Positions 1-5,160 are shown, counted from the first letter of the stretch. The stretch: 5,160 nucleotides of DNA from Liberibacter brunswickensis (GCF_036858155.1 NZ_JAAEJX010000020.1:1-5160), one strand, 5' to 3'. The notes: generated by a model from the sequence alone, not told the origin. Numbers and translations: made by a program.

Positions 1-619
1 CTCCAATATGTGATCCCACTTGTTGCTTATAAAACCATCTAGCAACAAAACTCTTAAATACTCGTCCTAAACGTTCTCCTTTATCTAAAAACCAGATTTG
101 CCCCCATAAGTCGATTAAGCCATTAGGCGAAGGTGTCCCTGTAAGTTCAATAAATCGTTCAGTTTTCCAAGCAACACGGGCTAAAGCTTTAGGCATTTTG
201 CCTCCTTGGTGCATTCTGAAAGATTTAAGTTTTGTACTTTCATCTACGACAATACAGGAAAAATTCCATTTATCACCGATTTCTTTAACTAACCAAGGTA
301 TGTTCTCAAAATTGGTAATAAATATTGATGCCTCGGTGGCTAAAGCCGATTGTCTTTTTTTGATATCACCTGTAATGATAGAAATTCTCATATCACTAAA
401 AGCACTCCAACGTTTGACTTCATCACTCCACACATTTAAGGCTACTCTTAAAGGTGCAATGATTAGAATAGGGCGAGGATCAAGTATTCGAATATAAGAT
501 AAGGCGAATAACACACTTATAGTTTTACCCGATCCCATAGGAGACCAAATCGCACAACGATCATGACTTAAAATCCAATCAACTATTTTAATTTGATGTT
601 CTGCTAGTTTCAGTAACAT
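1..619 (-). CDS. SNF2-type superfamily 2 helicase/translocase, phage replication module (partial, N-terminal 206 aa)
   Basis: The frame opens at ATG 619-617 and stays open to the window edge, so the C-terminal half (RecA-like lobe 2, motifs IV-VI) is missing. Visible in lobe 1: an N-terminal His-Gln pair at residues 8-9 (Q-motif-like, in LAEHQ), Walker A MGSGKT at 28-33, motif Ia IIAPLRVA at 53-60, an FITNFENI segment at 100-107, Walker B/motif II as DEST at 126-129 followed by KLKS, and motif III LTGTPSPNGL at 159-168. DEST followed by Lys-Leu-Lys, and TGTPSPN, are typical of phage SNF2-like proteins rather than DEAD-box RNA helicases. The family uses ATP to translocate on or remodel DNA. 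The start overlaps the end of the VRR-NUC gene by 10 nt and has only a weak upstream GGAA, so translation is probably coupled. I infer a role with the adjacent nuclease in phage DNA replication or recombination. Family assignment is firm; the exact role is not. Confidence 0.93.
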   Translation of the reverse strand, partial: MLLKLAEHQIKIVDWILSHDRCAIWSPMGSGKTISVLFALSYIRILDPRPILIIAPLRVALNVWSDEVKRWSAFSDMRISIITGDIKKRQSALATEASIFITNFENIPWLVKEIGDKWNFSCIVVDESTKLKSFRMHQGGKMPKALARVAWKTERFIELTGTPSPNGLIDLWGQIWFLDKGERLGRVFKSFVARWFYKQQVGSHIG

Positions 620-894
620 TGCAAAATTTCCAAAAAATTATCGACTTCAGAAGCCGATGACAGAACTTCAACTCTTTGTTTGTAGTCTTTAAGCCTCAGT
701 ATTTCTCTTTTTTGAGAGGTTGATAATCTACCTCCTTGCTTTTTCAGCTCTATCCAAAAAGCAACTCCATTTGGAGTTAGGATTAATCTATCAGGACAAC
801 CTCTATGACTAATGAATTGTACCTTACGTACAAAACACCCTTGTGCTTTAGCCCCTATAACCAAACGTTGTTCTATCTGAGCTTCTGAGATCAT
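610..894 (-). CDS. Stand-alone VRR-NUC domain nuclease
   Basis: A 94-aa protein that is essentially one VRR-NUC domain, a branch of the PD-(D/E)XK nuclease fold. Visible motifs: Glu8 in the first helix (candidate metal ligand), G-C-P-D at 32-35 with Asp35 as the catalytic aspartate, W-I-E-L-K at 47-51 giving the E-x-K pair Glu49/Lys51, then GG at 54-55 and the conserved Ser-x-x-Gln-like segment ending at Gln61. Length fits the usual single-domain phage form of about 90-110 aa. Related VRR-NUC proteins (FAN1 C-terminal domain, small phage versions) cut branched DNA, and some are Holliday junction resolvases. The start ATG shares ATGA with the polymerase stop and has a GAGG (903-906) 8 nt upstream. 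Its stop overlaps the SNF2 gene start by 10 nt, placing nuclease and motor protein in one translational unit. Function as a structure-specific nuclease during phage replication is an inference from family and context. Confidence 0.93.
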   Translation of the reverse strand: MISEAQIEQRLVIGAKAQGCFVRKVQFISHRGCPDRLILTPNGVAFWIELKKQGGRLSTSQKREILRLKDYKQRVEVLSSASEVDNFLEILQCY

Positions 895-2897
895 TTACGA
901 TACCTCATCGCTTCATAACCTTCGGCTTTTAGTGGTAAACCCGTAGCCCAAATAGGAGTTTCTGACATCAAGGAACAAAGTTCAGATACGTTATAACGAT
1001 CCTTGTTTGGAGCTTCCGTTATTAACTCATCATGAACACTCAAGACAATGTCATAACCCATCAAATGAACGTTCCACATACCATTGGCTAAAATATCACG
1101 ACTTACCGCTTGAACTATATTCTCAACAAGTTTACCCCCATAAGTTTTTTCTCTTAATTCTGCTTTTAACGTGCTTAAATAGCTCAATTCTTTGTTATAT
1201 TGAGGATAAAAATAAGAAAGATAGCGAGAAGAAGGCAATTCAATCTTAACATTTTGTTCTTGTTTTTTTATGGTTAAAAAAGGATTAATTCGTAAAATGG
1301 TGTTATCTGACTTTAAGATTTCTTTAAAAGCGTTCTGCATCAATTCCCACAGTTTCACTACTTTAGGGTGTTTTGCTCGCCATGCCGTTTTTAGAAGTTC
1401 GCAAGCAGTTCCAATGAACAAATCATCAATGCTGTTATTAGGGTGATGTTCTTGCATCCATAACGCCATACTTTCGGCTTGTTGCCAATCATCACTTAAA
1501 GCTGTCAATTTGACTTGTTCTGCCATGGACTTTAAATCCATTCCTGTTCCTTGAGCCATGGAGATGAAAGCTCTAGCACCACCTTGATAACCTAGTGCTA
1601 ATTCCATCACTTTACCAATAGCTCTTTGGTCTTTAGTCACTGCGGAAACTGGAATATTAAAAGCTTTAGCATAAGCTAATTTGTATATATCATCCCCTTG
1701 TGCAAAAGCATCTAATTTCCATTGTTCACCTGCTACCCAAGCTAAAACACGAGCTTCTATCCCGCTTAAATCCGCAACAATAATCTTTTTCCCTTGGGGT
1801 GCTATGATACAAGAACGGACACAATCACTGGCTTTTTCAATAGGATTTTTTACATCATCTACGTATAAAAACTCATCAATAGCTTGTTCAATCTCTGCAT
1901 TTGATCGTTGGGGACGAGGAAGATTTTGTGGTTGAAAAACTCTTCCTGCCCAACGACCCGTTCGACTTGCTCCGTAAAATTGTAAAGTTCCCCTAAGTCG
2001 TCCATCTTTTGATGTGGCTTCAAGCAAAGTTGTGAGTTTACGAGGTGCTGAACGAGATGCATCCAATCTGTTCTTTAAAAGCTGAGTAGCTCTAGAGCTT
2101 AAATATTGACATTTTAAGATATTTAGTATCGTTGCTTCTTGTAAATCGGGAAGATCTATATGTTCATAGTCCAATAACCATTTAAGAAACGCACTTACAC
2201 ATCTAGATGAATATAGTTTGCCTTCAGTTAAATCTCGTATTTCTTGATCAAGTTGATATAGCCAGTTTACAACAAAATTATCCGCTTTTTTGGCTAATTC
2301 TAAATCTATACAATAGCCACGATCATTAATCTCTTGATCTAAGATCCACAACGATTCCTCACTTTTGGGAATAGGAGGTAAACGTTTAAAAATCTCTCTA
2401 CAGGCTTCAACATCTTTTTGACAATATTGTTTAAATAATTCCCAATATTCATTCCTTTTTGGTTGGAAAGTTAATTCACCATAGCAATAACGACGGATCA
2501 GTTTTTTACCTTCAATAGCCATTTTGCTATATTCTTCAGGTAGTTTAAGAACTTGACAAACAGATTCTAAGGAAGCAGGTAATCCTGTGAAACGCGATCT
2601 AACCATAGTGCATTTCCAACGATGAAGGGGGATAGTAACAGACAAACAATGTTGGAGACATACACGTTCAAACGAACTATTATGAGCAATTAAGTTAACA
2701 TCAGGATCATTTAACGCTATTTGCAAATCAGTAGGTATATTCTTATTTTTTGTAAGATCCCAACATTGAACCGTTTGATCATCTAATGCATATGCTAAAA
2801 GCAGAATTTCCGCATGTTCAGCATATGCATATGTCCCTACATTCTTAATCTTCAACGGACTGCGGGTCTCAATATCCAAAAAGAGGTTTTTAGACAT
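891..2897 (-). CDS. Phage family A DNA polymerase with 3'-5' exonuclease domain
   Basis: A 668-aa protein, normal length for the phage pol I-like group that lacks a 5'-3' nuclease domain. The N-terminal exonuclease domain (about 1-175) shows Exo I as LFLDIE with Asp8/Glu10, Exo II as AHNSSFE (71-77), and Exo III as Tyr158-x-x-x-Asp162. The polymerase domain shows a TGRWAGRVFQPQNLPRP segment (313-329; compare pol I TGR...PNLQNIP), motif A as ADLSGIEARVLAWVAGE (375-391; catalytic Asp376, Glu381), motif B as QRAIGKVMELALGYQGG (424-440; Arg425, Lys429, Tyr437 match pol I Arg754, Lys758, Tyr766), and motif C as LSVHDEL (619-625; Asp623, Glu624). It would copy the phage genome and proofread. The ATG overlaps the stop of the ssDNA-binding gene by 1 nt (TAATG) and has no clear Shine-Dalgarno, so it probably relies on reinitiation. 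The stop overlaps the VRR-NUC start by 4 nt. Two positions differ from E. coli pol I: Glu77 in Exo II and Leu433 at the Phe762 site. Confidence 0.97.
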   Translation of the reverse strand: MSKNLFLDIETRSPLKIKNVGTYAYAEHAEILLLAYALDDQTVQCWDLTKNKNIPTDLQIALNDPDVNLIAHNSSFERVCLQHCLSVTIPLHRWKCTMVRSRFTGLPASLESVCQVLKLPEEYSKMAIEGKKLIRRYCYGELTFQPKRNEYWELFKQYCQKDVEACREIFKRLPPIPKSEESLWILDQEINDRGYCIDLELAKKADNFVVNWLYQLDQEIRDLTEGKLYSSRCVSAFLKWLLDYEHIDLPDLQEATILNILKCQYLSSRATQLLKNRLDASRSAPRKLTTLLEATSKDGRLRGTLQFYGASRTGRWAGRVFQPQNLPRPQRSNAEIEQAIDEFLYVDDVKNPIEKASDCVRSCIIAPQGKKIIVADLSGIEARVLAWVAGEQWKLDAFAQGDDIYKLAYAKAFNIPVSAVTKDQRAIGKVMELALGYQGGARAFISMAQGTGMDLKSMAEQVKLTALSDDWQQAESMALWMQEHHPNNSIDDLFIGTACELLKTAWRAKHPKVVKLWELMQNAFKEILKSDNTILRINPFLTIKKQEQNVKIELPSSRYLSYFYPQYNKELSYLSTLKAELREKTYGGKLVENIVQAVSRDILANGMWNVHLMGYDIVLSVHDELITEAPNKDRYNVSELCSLMSETPIWATGLPLKAEGYEAMRYRK
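903..906 (-). promoter_or_regulatory. Ribosome binding site of the VRR-NUC gene within the polymerase 3' end
   Basis: GAGG lies 8 nt before ATG 894, inside the last codons of the polymerase (Met-Arg-Tyr-Arg-Lys-stop). With the ATGA overlap it supports the annotated VRR-NUC start. Confidence 0.6.
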
Positions 2898-3490
2898 TAA
2901 AAAGGATCATCCGATGATACAGTTTCTAATTCTTCTATTGGTTCAAACTCGCCTATATCCGCAATGCGTTTACCTTGCCATGGTTTATCATCTTTGAGAA
3001 ATTGAACACCTGCCAAAGTACTACTAAAGCCTCGTTTCATCTTATTATAGAAGTAGCAATAGATATTAATAATAGCTAAAACATGACAACCTGCGTAGAA
3101 AAGTCCCGTATCTTCGGTAACTCTAATAGCTTGTTGATCAACCAAGGTCGGTTTATGAGTATTAGTTGAAGAGATATACCACATTCCCTTATAGGACTCT
3201 TGGTATTTCTCAGGGTCTCTTTCAACTTTCTCATCACCATCTTTAAGAACTAGTGATTGATTGCCTTTTGCTTCTTTTAACAAAGACTCATATGAACGAG
3301 TAGGAAATTTGATTAATCCCGCTTCTCGTCGTGCTTGATCAATAACATTAAATTGTTGTGTATCTGTTTTAGGAAACAAGATATCAGCACTGTAAACAGG
3401 GGCTTTTTCCCCCATTATATCTTGTTTTGCAACAAATAAACTAGGATAAGATAATCTTCCTTTTAAACGTATTCTTACAACTGATGACAT
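2897..3490 (-). CDS. DUF2815 / Enc34-type single-stranded DNA-binding protein
   Basis: A 197-aa protein recognised as DUF2815, the family whose Enterobacter phage Enc34 member is an OB-fold ssDNA-binding protein. Family-like segments are RLSYPSLFVAK (12-22), YSADILFPK (33-41), GMWYISSTNTHKPTLVDQQ (102-120) with its aromatic and basic residues, GLFYAGCHVLAIINIYCY (129-146), and a KRGFSSTLAGVQFLKDDKPW segment (152-171). The last 20 residues are acidic and end in Ser-Ser-Asp-Asp-Pro-Phe, like the protein-recruiting tip of bacterial SSB and the acidic tail of T7 gp2.5. It should coat ssDNA at the phage fork and may recruit partners through the tail. Start ATG 3490-3488 has GGAG (3497-3500) 6 nt upstream, overlapping the DUF2800 stop TAG. 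The next gene, the polymerase, starts inside its stop codon, so SSB and polymerase output are probably linked. Family call is strong; partner recruitment is inferred. Confidence 0.93.
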   Translation of the reverse strand: MSSVVRIRLKGRLSYPSLFVAKQDIMGEKAPVYSADILFPKTDTQQFNVIDQARREAGLIKFPTRSYESLLKEAKGNQSLVLKDGDEKVERDPEKYQESYKGMWYISSTNTHKPTLVDQQAIRVTEDTGLFYAGCHVLAIINIYCYFYNKMKRGFSSTLAGVQFLKDDKPWQGKRIADIGEFEPIEELETVSSDDPF

Positions 3491-3496
3491 GGTATA

Positions 3497-3500
3497 CTCC
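3497..3500 (-). promoter_or_regulatory. Ribosome binding site of the ssDNA-binding protein gene, overlapping the upstream stop
   Basis: GGAG lies 6 nt before ATG 3490, and its first G is the last base of the DUF2800 TAG stop (TAGGAG). Ribosomes finishing DUF2800 would arrive at this site, consistent with coupled translation and strong expression of the ssDNA-binding protein. Confidence 0.7.
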
Positions 3501-4660
3501 TATGCTACTTTACTAAACTCTGCTAAATCTGCTTGTTGTTTCAACTCTTCTTGCTCACGTGTAATTTGCATTTTTCCTTCAGGACGGATAACAGCGTTTT
3601 GCAATTCTTCTATATCTTGGATATTTAAATTTTTGCTTTTAGCTAATTTGTCCGCTTCTGCAGGAGATATCAAAACGCTCTTGATAGCTTGATCACCAAA
3701 TAATCGGCGTAAAATGTGTTCTGCTTCTTGCTCATTTTTGTATGTTCGGTTGCCTTTTCTCCCTTCTTTTAACGTGTAATTAGGTAGTGTTTCTCCGTTA
3801 TTTAAAGCTTTGAAAGCTTCGTCTTTCACCGCTTTCACATAGCTTTCAACTAATGGTAAAGTGTCTAAAACCTTTGCTAATTCATCGTTGTTTAAAAGTT
3901 TAGATGGTTGTTCAAGAGCTATTAATACGGTTTTAGCTACAGCTGGACAGCGAGCTTTAGCACGACAAAATCGGCATACATCTGTATTCGGCTGATAAGC
4001 TGTATATGGTATAGTCCGCAGTTTTTTAGTTTTAAGGGCTTCTTGCCCCGTAGTGAAAAAGAATTGTTGCCATTCTCTCAATTCACTAGGTGTTAATGTC
4101 CATGTTTTAATAGGGTCTTGCTCTCTAATTCTTGGTTGAATAATCGTCAAAACAACCTTTTGTGGTTCACCTAAAAAGTCACCCCAAGCATTTAACACGC
4201 CTAATCCATACAGAATGAGTTGATAGTTGTTAGATGCTTCAACATTAACTCCCGCACCATACTTAAAATCTACAATGTGCCAAACATCACCACAATCAAT
4301 GACAATATCAACTGTCCCTTGACCGTCTTTTTCCCCAGTTACCGCTTCAAGTGAAAACGTAGTTTCACGAGTAATATGACCATTGAAAGAACGCACATAA
4401 TTAAGACATAGTTGTACAGCATGTACCATCTCATCATTGACTTCAAAAGTGCGATCATCAATATATCGCTTTTGTCCTTTAAGGGTCATAGCGTCAACAT
4501 CACGTTCTAAACATTCTTCTAAAAGTCTATGAGCAATTGTCCCTTCTTGAGCAAAAGAACTAGTAGTCTCAGGACATTTGGCTTCCATCGCAATTGATGC
4601 TGAACATTTAGACCAACGATGAGCTGATGATGGCGATAAAACCGCATGAGTATTAGCCAT
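3500..4660 (-). CDS. DUF2800 protein: Cas4/AddB-like PD-(D/E)XK nuclease with iron-sulfur cysteines
   Basis: Numbered from ATG 4660-4658 (386 aa). The N-terminus contains LSPSSAHRWSKC (8-19), the usual DUF2800 opening, with Cys19. A helix with Glu39-Gly...His44 is motif I of the RecB/Cas4-type PD-(D/E)XK nucleases. Then GTVD (115-118, Asp118), DFKYG (131-135, Asp131 and Lys133) and a Gln147...Tyr151 helix complete the active site. Cys229-x2-Cys232-x5-Cys238 plus Cys19 reproduce the four-cysteine iron-sulfur arrangement of Cas4 and AddB. I infer a DNA-end-processing exonuclease used in replication or recombination with the neighbouring ssDNA-binding protein. An ATG at 4669 would add three residues, but the AAAGGA (4669-4674) overlaps that codon and sits 8 nt from 4660, so 4660 is preferred. 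It overlaps the preceding gene by 8 nt. The C-terminal 130 residues are charged and helical, with no recognised domain. Confidence 0.92.
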   Translation of the reverse strand: MANTHAVLSPSSAHRWSKCSASIAMEAKCPETTSSFAQEGTIAHRLLEECLERDVDAMTLKGQKRYIDDRTFEVNDEMVHAVQLCLNYVRSFNGHITRETTFSLEAVTGEKDGQGTVDIVIDCGDVWHIVDFKYGAGVNVEASNNYQLILYGLGVLNAWGDFLGEPQKVVLTIIQPRIREQDPIKTWTLTPSELREWQQFFFTTGQEALKTKKLRTIPYTAYQPNTDVCRFCRAKARCPAVAKTVLIALEQPSKLLNNDELAKVLDTLPLVESYVKAVKDEAFKALNNGETLPNYTLKEGRKGNRTYKNEQEAEHILRRLFGDQAIKSVLISPAEADKLAKSKNLNIQDIEELQNAVIRPEGKMQITREQEELKQQADLAEFSKVA

Positions 4661-4991
4661 GTTTTGCATCCTTTAATCTGGCTAAAATGTTTTTAAGTTC
4701 TTGCTCATTACAATCTTTGAGAGTTTTGTGCTCTCCTCCGCAAGCAGGAATAGTGATGTCATCCTTAAGTCTCTTAAGACCTTGCGCCCCACGAGATGTG
4801 ATATAGTTTTTCGCTTCTTCTCTCACTTCCTTTTGCAATTCGGATAAGGACATGAGAGAGTTTTTTGCTTTTGAGGTAGGTGACTCAACTTGTTTTAAAG
4901 CTTCAGCAATAGTTGATAGTAACCCAAGTAAAACAGGACGGTTTTGATCTTTAATCGCTTGTTCAATGATATTTTGTACATTTGATAGCAT
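4653..4991 (-). CDS. Small uncharacterised phage protein preceding the DUF2800 nuclease
   Basis: I do not recognise a named family. From ATG 4991-4989 it is 112 aa, predicted mostly helical and charged, with no signal peptide. Residues 1-35 form an amphipathic helix pair, 36-46 a Ser/Thr/Lys linker, 50-78 a second helical block with GAQGLKRLKDD at 68-78, then IPACGGEHKTLKDC (81-94) with two cysteines, and a last helix to 110. In many phages with this module a small protein of similar size and C-terminal helical build sits just before DUF2800, sometimes carrying the doubtful label 'rRNA biogenesis protein rrp5'. The likeness here is by position and layout, not shown homology. Start choice: GGAG (4998-5001) lies 6 nt before ATG 4991. 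The frame remains open upstream to a GTG at 5054 (133 aa) with an AAGGG 6 nt before it, so a longer form is possible. That GTG lies inside the inverted repeat, so it is less favoured. Confidence 0.8.
   Translation of the reverse strand: MLSNVQNIIEQAIKDQNRPVLLGLLSTIAEALKQVESPTSKAKNSLMSLSELQKEVREEAKNYITSRGAQGLKRLKDDITIPACGGEHKTLKDCNEQELKNILARLKDAKHG
4669..4674 (-). promoter_or_regulatory. Ribosome binding site that sets the DUF2800 start at 4660
   Basis: AAAGGA sits 8 nt before ATG 4660. The upstream in-frame ATG at 4669 begins with the last A of this motif, so it cannot use it. This supports the 386-aa product over a 389-aa one. Confidence 0.65.
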
Positions 4992-5009
4992 CTTAATCTC
5001 CATTTTAAG
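4992..5009 (-). promoter_or_regulatory. Ribosome binding site of the small protein gene, in the loop of a weak stem
   Basis: GGAG (4998-5001) lies 6 nt upstream of ATG 4991 and decides that start over the in-frame ATG at 5003 and GTG at 5054. CTTAA and TTAAG (minus strand, 5009-5005 and 4996-4992) can pair as a 5-bp AT-only stem with the GGAG exposed in an 8-nt loop. The stem is weak and may be chance. Confidence 0.5.
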
Positions 5010-5017
5010 GTTTAAAT

Positions 5018-5058
5018 GGGGGTGGTAAACCACGGTAGAGAAGACCAAAACCACCCCC
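5018..5058 (-). promoter_or_regulatory. GC-rich inverted repeat in the leader of the replication operon
   Basis: GGGGGTGGT (5018-5026 on the plus strand) is matched perfectly by ACCACCCCC (5050-5058), giving 9 bp around a 23-nt loop. The left arm also takes part in a competing small hairpin, GTGGT (5022-5026) with ACCAC (5029-5033), so two structures exclude each other. It is strikingly GC-rich for this AT-rich sequence and sits in the only intergenic gap. No T-run follows the stem on either strand, so it is not a standard intrinsic terminator. It could be an mRNA leader structure, an operator or a protein-binding site. It covers the alternative GTG start at 5054. The repeat is seen directly; its function is inferred. 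Confidence 0.5.
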
Positions 5059-5075
5059 GACCCTTACAGGTATCT

Positions 5076-5160
5076 CTAATTATTCAATTCCGCATCTGCC
5101 TTTATGGCTTTAGCTAATCTCTCGCTACTGGCGTTCGCTACTTCCTCAGCATTTGCTAAC
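5076..5160 (-). CDS. C-terminal end of an unidentified alanine-rich protein (partial)
   Basis: A minus-strand frame is open from the window edge to TAG at 5078-5076, giving 27 residues that start LANAEEVANASSERL and end ADAELNN. The composition is rich in Ala, Glu and Lys and looks like a terminal amphipathic helix. No start codon is visible, so most of the gene lies beyond 5160. It has the same strand as the rest and ends 84 bp before the preferred start of the next gene, so it is probably the upstream member of the same early operon. No function can be assigned. Only short open-frame evidence supports it; chance is possible over 27 codons, but the helical composition and orientation favour a real gene end. 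Confidence 0.55.
   Translation of the reverse strand, partial: LANAEEVANASSERLAKAIKADAELNN

Noticed and set aside
198..497. Plus-strand open frame of 99 codons
   Set aside because: It lies wholly antisense to the SNF2 gene, which has clear ATPase motifs; the translated product has no recognisable features.
1007..1249. Plus-strand open frame of 80 codons
   Set aside because: Antisense to the polymerase motif C region; a by-product of the polymerase codons.
1681..1935. Plus-strand open frame of 84 codons
   Set aside because: Antisense to polymerase motif A; no ribosome site or family resemblance.
1859..2062. Minus-strand open frame of 67 codons in another frame
   Set aside because: Nested inside the polymerase gene in a different frame, with no supporting start signal.
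2785..2835. Repeated GCATATGC palindromes
   Set aside because: They encode Ala-Tyr-Ala repeats near the polymerase N-terminus (AYAYAEH and LAYALDD), so the protein explains them.
3489..3692. Plus-strand open frame of 67 codons
   Set aside because: Antisense to the DUF2800 C-terminus; no evidence of coding.
3500..4669. A Cas4 gene belonging to a CRISPR system
   Set aside because: The cysteine and nuclease motifs resemble Cas4, but the LSPSSAHRW opening, length and phage replication neighbours identify DUF2800; there is no CRISPR array or other cas gene.
5018..5058. Intrinsic terminator
   Set aside because: The stem is strong but no T-run follows on either strand, and the loop is long; kept only as a leader or operator-like repeat.
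4992..5075. Sigma-70 promoter in the leader gap
   Set aside because: No pair of -35 and -10 boxes at proper spacing could be found; TTGGTC-like and TTTAAA-like stretches are too weak to support a call.

Overview
The window is AT-rich and every supportable gene lies on the minus strand. Read from the right edge (5160) to the left (1), it is one tightly packed operon from a bacteriophage or prophage DNA replication region. The host cannot be named from the sequence. The low GC and the gene order fit phages or prophages of AT-rich bacteria. This module is known from Firmicutes phages and also from proteobacterial prophages, including AT-rich alphaproteobacteria, so no lineage is claimed.

Layout in transcription order: (1) the last 27 codons of an unidentified alanine-rich helical protein, ending at 5076. 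(2) An 84-bp gap, the only real intergenic space, holding an unusually GC-rich 9-bp inverted repeat (5018-5026 with 5050-5058) and a second small stem around the next ribosome binding site. (3) A small unknown protein, 4653-4991. (4) A DUF2800 protein, 3500-4660: a Cas4/AddB-like PD-(D/E)XK nuclease with four iron-sulfur-type cysteines. (5) A DUF2815 / Enc34-type single-stranded DNA binding protein, 2897-3490, with an acidic C-terminus ending in Asp-Asp-Pro-Phe. (6) A family A DNA polymerase with a proofreading exonuclease domain, 891-2897. (7) A stand-alone VRR-NUC nuclease, 610-894. (8) The N-terminal 206 residues of an SNF2-type (superfamily 2) helicase/translocase that runs off the left edge, 1-619.

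From 4991 to 1 the genes overlap or nearly touch (8-nt overlap, 9-bp gap, TAATG 1-nt overlap, ATGA 4-nt overlap, 10-nt overlap). This implies one mRNA with translational coupling. Together they supply a polymerase, an ssDNA-binding protein, two nucleases and a motor ATPase, which is most of a phage replication and recombination set. No primase or replicative helicase lies in the window. In related modules a VirE/P4-type primase is usually close by, so one may lie outside the edges.

This is mainly a recognised module rather than a new system. The least explained parts are the small protein at 4653-4991, the leader with its inverted repeat, the SSB-like tail of the DUF2815 protein, and the joint role of the VRR-NUC and SNF2 proteins.
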